NCBI GenBank assembly: GCA_945948535.1
Contig: CAMFBN010000021.1
Location: 1-40,879 of the forward strand
Direction of reading: 5' to 3'
Length of the DNA: 40,879 nucleotides
Source of the DNA: an uncultured Clostridia bacterium
GTDB lineage: Bacteria > Bacillota > Clostridia > Oscillospirales > Oscillospiraceae
Shown here one piece after another: positions 14,210 to 23,959 of this stretch. A model generated the notes under the pieces. The model was not told the DNA's origin. It saw nothing but the letters and a program-made list of their open reading frames with translations, and searched no databases. The position numbers and the translations under genes were made by a program. Positions within the stretch are counted from its first letter, which is position 1. Every line of letters begins with the position of its first letter.

Positions 14210-15139
14210 TTACTTGGCAGCGCCGGCAATCTGCGCGGCGACCTCAGCGGCGAAGTCGTCAACCTTCTTCTCGATACCCTCACCCTTGATGTAGTGAATG
14301 GCATCCACGAAGGTAACCTTGCCGCCCAGCTTCTTGGCAGCGTCGGCAATGTAGCCGGCAACATCGCCCTTATAGAGGTCGGAACGGACGAACTCCTGCT
14401 GCAGCAGGCAGGACTCCTTGTAGAAGGCAGCCATCTTGCCGGCAGCGATCTTCTCCTTGACAGCGGCGGGCTTGGAAGCCATCTTGGGGTCGTTGTCCAT
14501 CAGAGCCACCTGCACAGCCAACTCCTTGTCCACATCGGCCTGAGGCACCTGGGCCTTGTCCCAGTACTTGGGGGACATGGCGGCGATCTGCATGGCAACG
14601 TTCTTGCCGATCTCAGTGGCGTCGATGCCGCCCTCTACAGCCAGATTCACCAGAACACCGTGGGAGCCGCCGGCGTGAACGTAGGCGACGGAGGTGTTGG
14701 AATCGAACCGGGAGAACCGGCGGATCTGCATATTCTCGCCGATGGACATGACCTTCTCCTGCATGATCTCGGTGACGGTCAGGTCGGAATTGGGATACTT
14801 GCAGGCCTTCAGAGCCTCCACGTCGGCGGGGTTCTGCTTGGCAACGACCACGGCCAGATTCTTGACCAAATCCATAAAAGCGTCGGTCTTGGCGGCGAAG
14901 TCGGTCTCGGAGTTGACCTCGATGACTACGCCCACACCGTCGATGACGGCGGCGTAAGCCACGCCCTCGGCGGCAACGCGGCCAGCCTTCTTGGCGGCTT
15001 TAGCCAGACCCTTTTCACGCAGCCAGTCAACGGCCTTGTCCATATCGCCGTCGGTGGCCTGCAGGGCCTTCTTGCAGTCCATCATGCCGACGTTGGTCAT
15101 TTCACGGAGCTTCTTAACATCCTGAGCGGTAAAAGCCAT
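14210..15139 (-). CDS. tsf: Translation elongation factor Ts
   Basis: This 309-residue EF-Ts is the guanine-nucleotide exchange factor that releases GDP from EF-Tu. The N-terminal UBA-like domain has VKKLREMTNVGMMDCKKAL (residues about 8-26). The core has the conserved IGENMQIRRF segment, and the dimerisation region follows. Length is typical. The ATG follows AGGAGGAAAAAG. It lies 42 bases after rpsB on the same strand and shares its promoter and terminator, the classic rpsB-tsf operon. Confidence 0.97.
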   Translation of the reverse strand: MAFTAQDVKKLREMTNVGMMDCKKALQATDGDMDKAVDWLREKGLAKAAKKAGRVAAEGVAYAAVIDGVGVVIEVNSETDFAAKTDAFMDLVKNLAVVVAKQNPADVEALKACKYPNSDLTVTEIMQEKVMSIGENMQIRRFSRFDSNTSVAYVHAGGSHGVLVNLAVEGGIDATEIGKNVAMQIAAMSPKYWDKAQVPQADVDKELAVQVALMDNDPKMASKPAAVKEKIAAGKMAAFYKESCLLQQEFVRSDLYKGDVAGYIADAAKKLGGKVTFVDAIHYIKGEGIEKKVDDFAAEVAAQIAGAAK

Positions 15140-15181
15140 TTTCTTTTTCCTCCTGATACTTATATTGTATGGTAGGGCAGC

Positions 15182-15913
15182 TTATTCGGCAGCAGCCTCC
15201 ACGGGAGCCTCAGCGGGAGCCTCGGTATCCTCGCCCTGACGGCCTTCGATGGCGGCGCTGGCCATGGCGGAAGCGATCAGACGGATGGCGCGGATGGCAT
15301 CATCGTTGCCGGGGATCACGTAGTCGATCTCATCGGGGTCGCAGTTGGTGTCCACAATGGCCACAACGGGGATGTTCAGCTTCTTGGCCTCAGCAATGGC
15401 GTTGCGCTCCTTGCGGGGGTCAACGATGAACATGGCAGCGGGAATCTTCTTCATTTCCTTGACGCCGCCCAGGTACTTCTCCAGCTTGGCGATCTCGCCC
15501 TGATGCTTGATGACTTCCTTCTTGGGCAGCATGGCGAAGGTGCCGTCCTCTTCCATCTTCTTCAGCTGAGCCAGACGGTCGATACGGGAGCGCATGGTGC
15601 GGAAGTTGGTCAGCATACCGCCCAGCCAGCGGGAGTTGACATAATAACCGCCGCAGCGGGCAGCCTCTTCCTTGATGGCATCCTGCGCCTGCTTCTTGGT
15701 GCCGACGAACAGGATGTTGCCGCCATTAGCGGAAGTGTCACGAACGAAGTTGTAAGCCTCCTCCAGCTTCTTAACGGTCTTCTGCAGGTCGATGATGTAG
15801 ATACCGTTACGCTCGGTGTAGATGTAGGGAGCCATTTTGGGGTTCCAGCGGCGGGTCTGATGACCGAAGTGCACGCCGGCTTCCAGCAGTTGCTTCATAG
15901 ATACGACAGCCAT
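15182..15913 (-). CDS. rpsB: 30S ribosomal protein S2
   Basis: This 243-residue ribosomal protein uS2 is needed for assembly and initiation on the small subunit. Conserved blocks are [20 protein letters not shown] at the N-terminus, [31 protein letters not shown] and [14 protein letters not shown]. The tail after about residue 220 is an Ala/Glu/Pro-rich acidic stretch, longer than in Bacillus. The ATG follows AAAGGAGAAT. It is the first gene of the operon, behind a GC-rich leader of about 115 bases. Confidence 0.97.
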   Translation of the reverse strand: MAVVSMKQLLEAGVHFGHQTRRWNPKMAPYIYTERNGIYIIDLQKTVKKLEEAYNFVRDTSANGGNILFVGTKKQAQDAIKEEAARCGGYYVNSRWLGGMLTNFRTMRSRIDRLAQLKKMEEDGTFAMLPKKEVIKHQGEIAKLEKYLGGVKEMKKIPAAMFIVDPRKERNAIAEAKKLNIPVVAIVDTNCDPDEIDYVIPGNDDAIRAIRLIASAMASAAIEGRQGEDTEAPAEAPVEAAAE

Positions 15914-16035
15914 TTTGATATTCTCCTTTTGTTTTTTCCTCCACCCCGATCATCCCGCGCTGCCCGCCCCTTTCAGGGCACAGGGGTGCGCGATCCCCGG
16001 GTGTGTGGCATTTTTGTCACAGGCTCAAGCCCATG
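15914..16035 (-). promoter_or_regulatory. Structured 5' leader of rpsB
   Basis: Between the predicted transcription start (about 16,035) and the rpsB ATG lies a GC-rich leader of roughly 115 bases with several short complementary blocks (for example CACCCC and GGGGTG). Ribosomal-protein leaders often bind the product protein; autoregulation here is an inference, and no known leader motif was recognised. Confidence 0.35.
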
Positions 16036-16042
16036 CCGAACT

Positions 16043-16071
16043 ATTATAAGGGATAAAAGCCAAATTTGCAA
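16043..16071 (-). promoter_or_regulatory. Promoter of the rpsB-tsf operon
   Basis: On the minus strand TTGCAA (16066-16071) and a perfect TATAAT (16043-16048) are spaced by 17 bases. Confidence 0.8.
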
Positions 16072-16107
16072 GTAGTATTTCCAAAAAATTTCTGAATAAT
16101 TCGGCTG

Positions 16108-16380
16108 CTAAAGAAGCTTTTTCCTCGGCACCCGGCAGTCATTCGGCTTGGTATCCACCAGAACGATATCCGGGCCGATTTTTTTGATGCAGTTCCATGG
16201 AATGATGTAGTCCTCATGGCGTCCGGCAATCCCAAGAATCCGGCAGGGCCCGGGCACCACGATGGCGCAGATATTCCCCTCGGGAATCTCGATTTGCACA
16301 TTGGACACGAACCCAAGCCGCTGTCCGTTGCCCACACAGATGACTTCCTTGCATTGCAGGTCGGAAAAATTGATGGACAA
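16108..16380 (-). CDS. YlmC/YmxH family sporulation protein (PRC-barrel)
   Basis: This 90-residue single PRC-barrel domain protein of the YlmC/YmxH group is found in spore-forming Firmicutes. Typical segments are FSDLQCKEVICVGNGQRLGF at the N-terminus, then IVVPGPCRILG, and DYIIPWNCIKKIGPDIVLVD near the end. Members are linked to sporulation by phylogenetic distribution and expression, but the molecular role is unknown. The start appears to be TTG, eight bases after AGGGGG; no ATG lies at the right place. It lies downstream of sigG on the same strand, separated by a repeat element. Confidence 0.85.
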   Translation of the reverse strand: MSINFSDLQCKEVICVGNGQRLGFVSNVQIEIPEGNICAIVVPGPCRILGIAGRHEDYIIPWNCIKKIGPDIVLVDTKPNDCRVPRKKLL

Positions 16381-16434
16381 AGTATGCGCCCCCTTTGGAA
16401 AACGCTATGCGCTCAGGGCAGGGGATATGCCTAT

Positions 16435-16553
16435 AGAGTGTGCAGGGTGGAGAGTGAAGAGTGGAGTGGAGGTATCGCCTTCGGCGATGAATAAAACCTC
16501 CTCACCCCTGACTTTTAACTCTCCACTCTCCACTCTCAACTCTCCACACTCCA
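16435..16553. repeat. Low-complexity-arm hairpin repeat, copy 1
   Basis: The left arm repeats GGAGAGTG/AGAGTGGA units. The core is GGTATCGCCTTCGGCGATGA, with hairpin ATCGCC-TTC-GGCGAT (16,474-16,488). A short spacer follows, then a right arm of ACTCTCC/CACTCTC units complementary to the left arm. It lies between sigG and ylmC and matches the copy at 18,373-18,516 in core and arm sequence. Confidence 0.75.
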
Positions 16554-16556
16554 AAC

Positions 16557-17336
16557 TTAAGAGACTGTGACGGACTTTCGCATGGCGCTGATGGCGCCCT
16601 TTTCCAGCCGGGATACCTGGGCCTGAGAGATGCCCAGCGTGCTTGCAACCTCCATCTGGGTTTTTCCGTCGTAGAAACGAAGAGATAGAATCTGCTTTTC
16701 CCGGTCGTTTAGGGCCTGGAAGGCGTTTTGCAGGGTGATGTGGTCCATCCAGCCGTCCTCGGTGTTTTTGGTGTCCCGGACCTGATCCATCACCGTCAGG
16801 GGGTCGCCGCCGTCGGCATAGACGGGATCGAACAGACTCACCGGGGCGCACACCGCGTCCAGCGCCTGGCTGACCTCCTCCTGGGGAAGCCCCAGCTCCC
16901 GGGCAATCTCCTCCAGCGTCGGCTCCCGGTCCAGACCGGCGGTCATGGCGTCCTTACACTGCAAAACCCGGTAGGCAACATCCCGGATAGACCGGGAGAC
17001 ACGGATGGCGCTGTTGTCCCGGAGATACCGCCGCACTTCCCCGGCGATCATAGGCACGCCGTAGGTGGAAAACTTTACCTGCTTTTCCGGGTCGAAGTTG
17101 GTGATGGCCTTAATGAGGCCGATACAGCCCACCTGAAACAGATCGTCGGGGTTCTCACCCCGCTTGTCAAAGCGCTGAATCACGGACAGCACCAGCCGCA
17201 GGTTGCCCTCAATCAGCTTTTGGCGGGCGTCCGTATCCCCCTGCCGGGCCCGGCGGAGCAGTACATCCATTTCCACAGGGGACAAAACGCTGAGTTTGGA
17301 CGTATTCACGCCGCAGATCTCCACTTTTCCCTGCAT
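16557..17336 (-). CDS. sigG: RNA polymerase sporulation sigma factor SigG
   Basis: This 259-residue sigma-70 family protein drives late forespore gene expression. The N-terminal KVEICGVNTSKL segment is the signature of sigma-G, the region bound by anti-sigma factors. Region 2 contains NLRLVLSVIQRF, DDLFQVGCIGLIKAI and FSTYGVPMIAGEVRRYLRD. Region 3 has VSRSIRDVAYRVLQ, and region 4 ends with QMEVASTLGISQAQVSRLEK. The start is the ATG behind GGAGG with six-base spacing; the frame extends eleven codons further without a ribosome site. The usual upstream sigE/spoIIGA neighbours are absent. No clear sigma-F promoter was found. Confidence 0.95.
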   Translation of the reverse strand: MQGKVEICGVNTSKLSVLSPVEMDVLLRRARQGDTDARQKLIEGNLRLVLSVIQRFDKRGENPDDLFQVGCIGLIKAITNFDPEKQVKFSTYGVPMIAGEVRRYLRDNSAIRVSRSIRDVAYRVLQCKDAMTAGLDREPTLEEIARELGLPQEEVSQALDAVCAPVSLFDPVYADGGDPLTVMDQVRDTKNTEDGWMDHITLQNAFQALNDREKQILSLRFYDGKTQMEVASTLGISQAQVSRLEKGAISAMRKSVTVS

Positions 17337-17627
17337 AGAAACCTCCACAGCTTCCAAATATCGCCGCATGGATGAGGGAACCCCTGAGATTTCCTGCGGC
17401 GCCTACGCTCAGTATGCCCGGTTGCCGGGAAAAGATACGGGAAGACCTTTGGCGGTTTTTCACAAATTTTCACGGGGAGCAGAGGAAAGGTAACAAAATA
17501 TGACACGCAATTTTTACGAATTGTAAACTTTATTAAGACTTTTTAAGGGAAAACCGGGCTGCCGGCGCGGTGACGTAACACGGGCTTTTGCAAACAAGAG
17601 ACGGCGATATGCAAATACATATACAGG

Positions 17628-17749
17628 CTTTCCACAGGAGTCAGTGGAAAAGAAAAAAGGCGGGATACCTGTTGATAACTCAAAGTTTTCCACATTCTCC
17701 ACAGTTTTATCCACAGGAGTTTTCCACAGGAAGGGGCCATTGTGGATAT
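17628..17749. promoter_or_regulatory. Cluster of seven DnaA-box-like sequences
   Basis: Against the DnaA consensus TTATCCACA there is one perfect site at 17,707-17,715. Single-mismatch sites are TTTTCCACA (17,686-17,694 and 17,720-17,728), TTCTCCACA (17,695-17,703), the reverse-strand TGTGGATAT (17,741-17,749) and TGTTGATAA (17,670-17,678). A two-mismatch site, CTTTCCACA, is at 17,628-17,636. Four of them are packed head-to-tail at 9-13-base steps. An AT-rich patch lies 80-130 bases to the left. The site count is seen directly; that DnaA binds, and whether it is an origin, a titration site or a regulatory cluster, is inference. Confidence 0.65.
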
Positions 17750-17925
17750 TCATTTTCGGTTCACATAAGACGGATACCGCCATTCCGGGAAAATCCCACT
17801 TTTTCGGTGGTGGTGGATTTTCACGAAGGCGGTTTCTTTGTGCAAAAATTAGGGGCTTGACAGGCACACTACCGGATGGTAAGACCGGACCTGCCTGGCA
17901 ATGGGAAAAAAATTCAAAAAGGGGG

Positions 17926-17954
17926 TTGATTTTGTCTTGCAAAGACGCTATAAT
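17926..17954 (+). promoter_or_regulatory. Promoter of rpsT
   Basis: TTGATT (17926-17931) and a perfect TATAAT (17949-17954) are separated by 17 bases, about 40 bases before the rpsT ATG. Confidence 0.82.
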
Positions 17955-17994
17955 GTGTGTCTGTATGGAAAGCTAACACAAGGAGGTGAAATCC

Positions 17995-18258
17995 ATGCCC
18001 AACATCAAGTCCTCCAAGAAGGATGTCATTTCTTCCAAGATCGCTTATGAGAAGAACAAGGCTAACAAGTCTGAGCTGAAGACCAACCTGAAGAAGTTCG
18101 ACGCCGCTGTGGTGTCCGGCGACAAGGCTGCCGCCGAGGCCGCTTACAAGGTGGCTGTCAAGGCTGTGGATCAGGCTGTTGTCAAGGGTCTGCTGCACAA
18201 GAACAACGCTGCCCGCAAGAAGAGCAGCATGACGCTGCAGCTGAACAAGCTGGCCTGA
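17995..18258 (+). CDS. rpsT: 30S ribosomal protein S20
   Basis: This 87-residue basic, helical ribosomal protein bS20 binds 16S rRNA in the small subunit. The N-terminus MPNIKSSKKDVISSKIAYEK and the C-terminal GLLHKNNAARKKSSM segment are diagnostic. The ATG is chosen because AAGGAGGTGA, a near-perfect anti-16S match, precedes it by five to six bases; a frame three codons longer would start inside that site. It is monocistronic with its own promoter and a terminator. Confidence 0.97.
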   Translation: MPNIKSSKKDVISSKIAYEKNKANKSELKTNLKKFDAAVVSGDKAAAEAAYKVAVKAVDQAVVKGLLHKNNAARKKSSMTLQLNKLA

Positions 18259-18273
18259 TTTCTCTGAAAATAT

Positions 18274-18303
18274 CTCCCTCCTGAATTTCGGAGGGAGTTT
18301 TTT
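18274..18303 (+). terminator. Terminator of rpsT
   Basis: CTCCCTCC and GGAGGGAG form an eight-pair stem with an 8-base loop, followed by TTTTTT. Confidence 0.9.
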
Positions 18304-18372
18304 CATGTCCGAGCCTGTCGAAACCACGGGGAAGAAATCCGTTGCTTTCCGGCCAAAACGGGAGTATAATGT

Positions 18373-18516
18373 TGGAGTGTGGAGTGTGGAGTGTGGAGTG
18401 TGGAGTGTGGAGTGTGGAGTGATGGTATCGCCTTCGGCGATGAATTTAAAATGCAACTCAATTATCCCAACTCTTAACTCTCCACTCTCCACTCTTCACT
18501 CTTCACTCTCCACACT
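18373..18516. repeat. Low-complexity-arm hairpin repeat, copy 2
   Basis: The left arm is about six tandem heptamers GGAGTGT (18,374-18,421). The core is GATGGTATCGCCTTCGGCGA, with hairpin ATCGCC-TTC-GGCGAT. After a 40-base spacer the right arm consists of ACTCTCC/ACTCTTC units complementary to the left. It ends a few bases before the recG ribosome binding site, so it forms much of the recG leader. Confidence 0.8.
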
Positions 18517-18537
18517 GAATAAAAGGTGGTGATTGCC

Positions 18538-20586
<2,049 letters not shown>

Positions 20587-20613
20587 GGATTTCCTTAAGA
20601 AAGGATGACATCG

Positions 20614-21591
20614 ATGAAAAAAAGATGGATTATGAATCTTCTGCTGGCAAGTCTCATGCTGATGCTGCTGGCCCCCGCGGCCTCCGCCGTTGCCGCCAGC
20701 GGCAGCTGCGGCGAGGGGCTGACCTGGAAGCTGGAAAACTACACCCTAACCGTCACCGGCAGCGGCGAGATGGAGGACGGCTGCCCCTGGGCGGACTACA
20801 AGACCAAGATCGACCATGTGGTGCTGTCCGGCGGCGTGACCCGGGTCGGCGCGGAGAATTTCTCCGGCTGTGACCGGCTGGAAACCGTGGATTTCGGCGA
20901 CGCGCTGGTGGAGATCGGGGATAAGGCCTTCTATGGCTGTGAGGATATCGAGTACATCCACCTGCCTGCCACCTTCCGCAGCTTTGGGGCCCAGTCCTTC
21001 CGGGGCTGCGAAAGCCTGAAGTATGTGTACTGCGACGGCGGAATGCCCCGCTTCAACGACAGCTGCCTGTGGACGGGCAACTACATCGCGGTGTTCTTCC
21101 CCACCAACAACCCCTGGCCCTATGAGTATACTTCCACGTTAATCAGCAGCTACGGCGGCAATCTGGGTATCATGATGGGCAACTTTGACCCCGACAACCT
21201 GCCGGTGAAGGATACCGGTACAACGACAGAAGAGGATTCCACAGAGGAAACCGAGGAAGAAACGGAAGCGACGGAAGCCGCTGTGGCGGCGCTGGCGGAG
21301 ACGGAAGCGCCCACGGAGGCGACGGTGCCGCCCACCACCGTGCCGGAGACTACGGAAGCGACCACCGTTCCCACTACCGAGGAGACAACGGAACCCACCA
21401 CCGAAGCCACTACGGAGGAGACCACGGAGGAGACTACTGAGGAAACCACCGAGGAGACCGAGCCTGTTGGCCCGGTGGAGAAGGTAGGCGGCGACGGCTG
21501 GATCGGCATGGTCATTATCGCCGGCGTGCTGACTATGCTGCTGGCAGGTGCCATGATCTTCCGGGGTGTCAGCCGCAAGGGACGGTATTGA
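20614..21591 (+). CDS. Cell-surface protein with LRR_5 (BspA-like) repeats and Thr/Glu stalk
   Basis: This 325-residue exported protein starts with a signal peptide (MKKRW, then a hydrophobic run ending at ASAVAAS). A small domain with WKLENYTLTVTGSGEM follows, and then about four BspA-type leucine-rich repeats (VGAENFSGCDRLETVDFG, IGDKAFYGCEDIEYIHLP and so on, residues about 70-145). Residues about 195-290 are a low-complexity Thr/Glu stalk of TTEE/ATEA units. It ends with one transmembrane helix and the basic tail RGVSRKGRY, so it is membrane-anchored rather than sortase-linked (no LPxTG). The ATG at 20,614 is preferred over 20,605 because AAAGGA lies eight bases upstream. Such proteins often mediate adhesion; the ligand is unknown. 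Confidence 0.85.
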   Translation: MKKRWIMNLLLASLMLMLLAPAASAVAASGSCGEGLTWKLENYTLTVTGSGEMEDGCPWADYKTKIDHVVLSGGVTRVGAENFSGCDRLETVDFGDALVEIGDKAFYGCEDIEYIHLPATFRSFGAQSFRGCESLKYVYCDGGMPRFNDSCLWTGNYIAVFFPTNNPWPYEYTSTLISSYGGNLGIMMGNFDPDNLPVKDTGTTTEEDSTEETEEETEATEAAVAALAETEAPTEATVPPTTVPETTEATTVPTTEETTEPTTEATTEETTEETTEETTEETEPVGPVEKVGGDGWIGMVIIAGVLTMLLAGAMIFRGVSRKGRY

Positions 21592-21597
21592 TAAAAT

Positions 21598-21749
21598 GCC
21601 TTCCCCTTTGGGGAAGGTGGCAGCCCGAAGGGCTGTCGGAAGAGGTAATACCAGTACGAATTTGCCGGAGTGCATTTCTTTTTAGACTATCCCTGCCCTC
21701 TTCAGTCAAAAATTCAAAGATTATTGCCAGCTTCCCCAAAGGGGAAGCC
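21598..21749. mobile_element. MITE-like element, family C
   Basis: This 152-base non-coding element has 25-base terminal inverted repeats. The left end is GCCTTCCCCTTTGGGGAAGG followed by TGGCA; the right end is its complement with about three mismatches. Each end is also a palindrome on its own (CTTCCCC-TTT-GGGGAAG). Just inside the left end is a further hairpin, CAGCCC-GAAG-GGCTG. I recall very similar elements as abundant intergenic repeats in Oscillospiraceae genomes. It sits between the LRR gene and its terminator. Confidence 0.75.
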
Positions 21750-21773
21750 TACTTAAAACAATTTTAACAACTT

Positions 21774-21816
21774 CCGGGAAAATCAACCATTTTGTGATTT
21801 TCCCGGGAGTTTTTTT
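21774..21816 (+). terminator. Terminator upstream of gpmI
   Basis: CCGGGAAAATCA and TGATTTTCCCGG form a twelve-pair stem, followed by GAGTTTTTTT. It ends transcription from the recG/LRR side; the repeat at 21,598-21,749 lies between the LRR gene and this hairpin. Confidence 0.85.
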
Positions 21817-21844
21817 GTTCGGAACGGAAAAAATAAAAAAGTAG

Positions 21845-21873
21845 TTGTAACTTGCGTCAATATGATGTAAAAT
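21845..21873 (+). promoter_or_regulatory. Promoter of gpmI
   Basis: TTGTAA (21845-21850) and TAAAAT (21868-21873) have a 17-base spacer, 57 bases before the ATG. Confidence 0.65.
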
Positions 21874-21930
21874 AAGGAGACTAATAAAATGCAAAACTGC
21901 GCGAAAACTCGCTTTTGGAGGTAAAACAAT

Positions 21931-23493
21931 ATGGAAAAACCGATTGTACTGGTCATTATGGACGGCGTTGGCAAGGGTGACGGCGGCAGCGGCGACGCGG
22001 TCGCGGTTGCAAAGACTCCTACGCTGGATATGCTGCTGGAAACCTGCCCCCATACTTACCTGAAGGCCCACGGCACCGCCGTCGGTCTGCCCAGTGATGA
22101 GGATATGGGCAACTCCGAGGTTGGTCACAACGCTCTGGGCTGCGGTCAGGTCTACTCGCAGGGCGCCAAGCTGGTGGGCGAGTCCATCGAAAACGGCGCG
22201 CTGTACGCTTCCGAGACATGGAAGGATCTGGTTGCCAACGCTCTGACCGGAAAGGCCATGCACTTTTTGGGCCTGCTGTCCGACGGCAACGTCCACTCCA
22301 ATATCCACCACCTGATTGCCCTGCTGCGGCAGGCCCACGCCGAGGGCGTGAAGAAGGCCTACTGCCACATCTTGCTGGACGGCCGTGACGTGCCTGCCAC
22401 CTCCGCGCTGGAGTATGTGGAGATGCTGGAGAAGGTGCTGACCGAGCTGAGCGCCGACGGCTGTGACTATGCCATTGCCTCCGGCGGCGGCCGTATGCAG
22501 ATTACCATGGATCGCTACGAAGCCAACTGGGCCATGGTGGAGAAGGGCTGGCGCACCCATGTGCAGGGCCAGGGCCGGATGTTCGCCTCCGCCAAGGAGG
22601 CTATCGAAACCTACCGGGCCGAGACCGGCTGCATCGATCAGGATCTGCCCGCCTTCGTCATTGCCCGGGACGGTGCGCCTGTGGCGAAGATTGCCAATGG
22701 CGACAGTGTGATCCTCTTCAACTTCCGTGGCGACCGGGCCCAGGAAATCTCTCTGGCCTTCGACCGGAAGGACTTTGACAAGTTCGACCGGGGCGACTAC
22801 ACCGGCGTCAAGTTTGCCGGTATGCTGCAGTACGACGGCGACCTGAACATCCCCGAGCACTATCTGGTGCAGCCCCCCGTCATCACCAACACCCTGACCG
22901 AGGTGCTGTGCAAGGCCGGCATCCACGAGTACGCCCTGTCCGAGACCCAGAAGTACGGCCACGTCACCTATTTCTGGAACGGCAACCGTTCCGGCAAGGT
23001 GGACGAGAATCTGGAGGTCTACGAGGAAGTGCCCTCCGACGTGATTCCCTTCGAGCAGGCCCCTGCCATGAAGTCCAAGGAAATCACCGAGAAGATGGTT
23101 GCCAATATGGCATCCAAAAAGTTCCAGTTCCTGCGCTGCAACTACCCCAACGGCGATATGGTGGGCCACACCGGCGTCATGGAAGCGGTGGTGTATGCCA
23201 TGGAGTGCGTGGACAACGGCCTGAAGGCCATTCTGGAAGCCGCTGACAAGTACGGCTACACCGTGCTGATCACCGCCGACCACGGCAACGCCGACCAGAT
23301 GACCGAGACCAAGAAGGGCAAGACCTCTATCCGTACTGCCCATTCCCTGAACCCTGTTCCCTTCATCATCTACGACAAGGATCACAACTGGGTCATCAAG
23401 GACGGCCACTATGGCCTTGCCAACGTGGCCCCCACCATCGTAAAGATGATGGGTCTGGAAGCGCCTTCCTGCTGGGAACAGAGTATGGTTTGA
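21931..23493 (+). CDS. gpmI: 2,3-bisphosphoglycerate-independent phosphoglycerate mutase
   Basis: This 520-residue Mn-dependent iPGM interconverts 3- and 2-phosphoglycerate in glycolysis. It belongs to the alkaline-phosphatase superfamily. Metal ligands and catalytic residues are visible: Asp11 in IMDGVGKG, Ser62 in DMGNSEVGHNALG (the phosphoserine nucleophile), ILLDGRDVPATS, FNFRGDRAQE and the C-terminal ITADHGNADQM. Length is typical. The ATG follows TTGGAGGTAAAACA. It has its own promoter and lies upstream of asp23 with a hairpin repeat between. Confidence 0.97.
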   Translation: MEKPIVLVIMDGVGKGDGGSGDAVAVAKTPTLDMLLETCPHTYLKAHGTAVGLPSDEDMGNSEVGHNALGCGQVYSQGAKLVGESIENGALYASETWKDLVANALTGKAMHFLGLLSDGNVHSNIHHLIALLRQAHAEGVKKAYCHILLDGRDVPATSALEYVEMLEKVLTELSADGCDYAIASGGGRMQITMDRYEANWAMVEKGWRTHVQGQGRMFASAKEAIETYRAETGCIDQDLPAFVIARDGAPVAKIANGDSVILFNFRGDRAQEISLAFDRKDFDKFDRGDYTGVKFAGMLQYDGDLNIPEHYLVQPPVITNTLTEVLCKAGIHEYALSETQKYGHVTYFWNGNRSGKVDENLEVYEEVPSDVIPFEQAPAMKSKEITEKMVANMASKKFQFLRCNYPNGDMVGHTGVMEAVVYAMECVDNGLKAILEAADKYGYTVLITADHGNADQMTETKKGKTSIRTAHSLNPVPFIIYDKDHNWVIKDGHYGLANVAPTIVKMMGLEAPSCWEQSMV

Positions 23494-23499
23494 CATTTC

Positions 23500-23571
23500 G
23501 GTACAAGAGATAAGATACAACGTATTCTTCGGAATAGTCCCTATCTTGTATCTTCGTATCCAGTATCTTAG
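23500..23571. repeat. Low-complexity-arm hairpin repeat, copy 3
   Basis: The left arm GTACAAGAGATAAGATACAA pairs with the right arm built of TTGTATCTTCGTATC and CAGTATCTTA. The core hairpin is TATTC-TTCG-GAATA. The layout equals that of the copies at 16,435 and 18,373, but the arm sequence is unrelated. It fills the gpmI-asp23 gap and ends eight bases before the asp23 ribosome site. Confidence 0.65.
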
Positions 23572-23590
23572 AATATTTGGAGGTTGTAAT

Positions 23591-23941
23591 ATGGTACGTC
23601 ACGCGAATGAAAACGGCAGTGTCAATGTGAGCACCAATGTATACACCGATATCGTGGGAACCGCCGCCGCCAACTGCTTCGGCGTGAAGGGCATGGCTGC
23701 CCGCAGCCTGTCCGACGGCGTGTATCACCTGCTGCGCAAGGAGTCCGTTGGCAAGGGCGTCAAGGTCCAGTTCAACGAGGACGGCTCCATTTCCATCGAT
23801 CTGCACATTGTGGTGGATAACGTCAACATGAACGCCGTGGGCGAGTCCATCATTGAGGAAGTGCGTCATCAGGTCACCGAGTGCACCGGCACCGAGGTGC
23901 GGGATGTGAATGTCTATATCGATTCCATGATGATCGGTTAA
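23591..23941 (+). CDS. Asp23/Gls24 family envelope stress protein
   Basis: This 116-residue single-domain Asp23/Gls24 (DUF322) protein is the equivalent of B. subtilis YloU. The VNVSTNVYTDIVGTAAANCF start, the GVKVQFNEDGSISIDLHIVV core and the final VRDVNVYID are typical. Members are abundant cytoplasmic proteins that gather near the membrane. The ATG has TTGGAGG seven bases upstream; the open frame is fifteen codons longer without support. It is followed after 18 bases by fakA, the same order as yloU-yloV in Bacillus. Confidence 0.92.
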   Translation: MVRHANENGSVNVSTNVYTDIVGTAAANCFGVKGMAARSLSDGVYHLLRKESVGKGVKVQFNEDGSISIDLHIVVDNVNMNAVGESIIEEVRHQVTECTGTEVRDVNVYIDSMMIG

Positions 23942-23959
23942 GTATCGGAGGTAAAAACA

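Larger units (their letters stand above)
17337..17994. other. 658-bp gene-free region between divergent sigG and rpsT
   Basis: Nothing convincingly coding is seen here. From left to right it holds the sigG upstream region, an AT-rich patch (about 17,500-17,550), the cluster of DnaA-box-like sites (17,628-17,749), and a GGTGGTGGTGG stretch near 17,806-17,816. The rpsT promoter follows at 17,926-17,954. Open frames across it have no homology and conflict with the sites. Confidence 0.7.

Noticed and set aside
14081..15175. 364-codon frame opposite tsf
   Set aside because: It has low-complexity Leu/Gly/His composition and lies entirely antisense to a conserved gene; judged a shadow.
17514..17942. 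Leftward and rightward frames in the sigG-rpsT gap
   Set aside because: They have no family resemblance, no ribosome site, and overlap the DnaA-box cluster and the rpsT promoter.
18374..18421. CRISPR-like tandem repeat
   Set aside because: The repeated unit is only seven bases with no spacers; it is one arm of a palindromic element.
21150..21675. Ser/Val-rich frames opposite the LRR protein stalk
   Set aside because: They are the complement of the Thr/Glu repeat codons and have no start signals.
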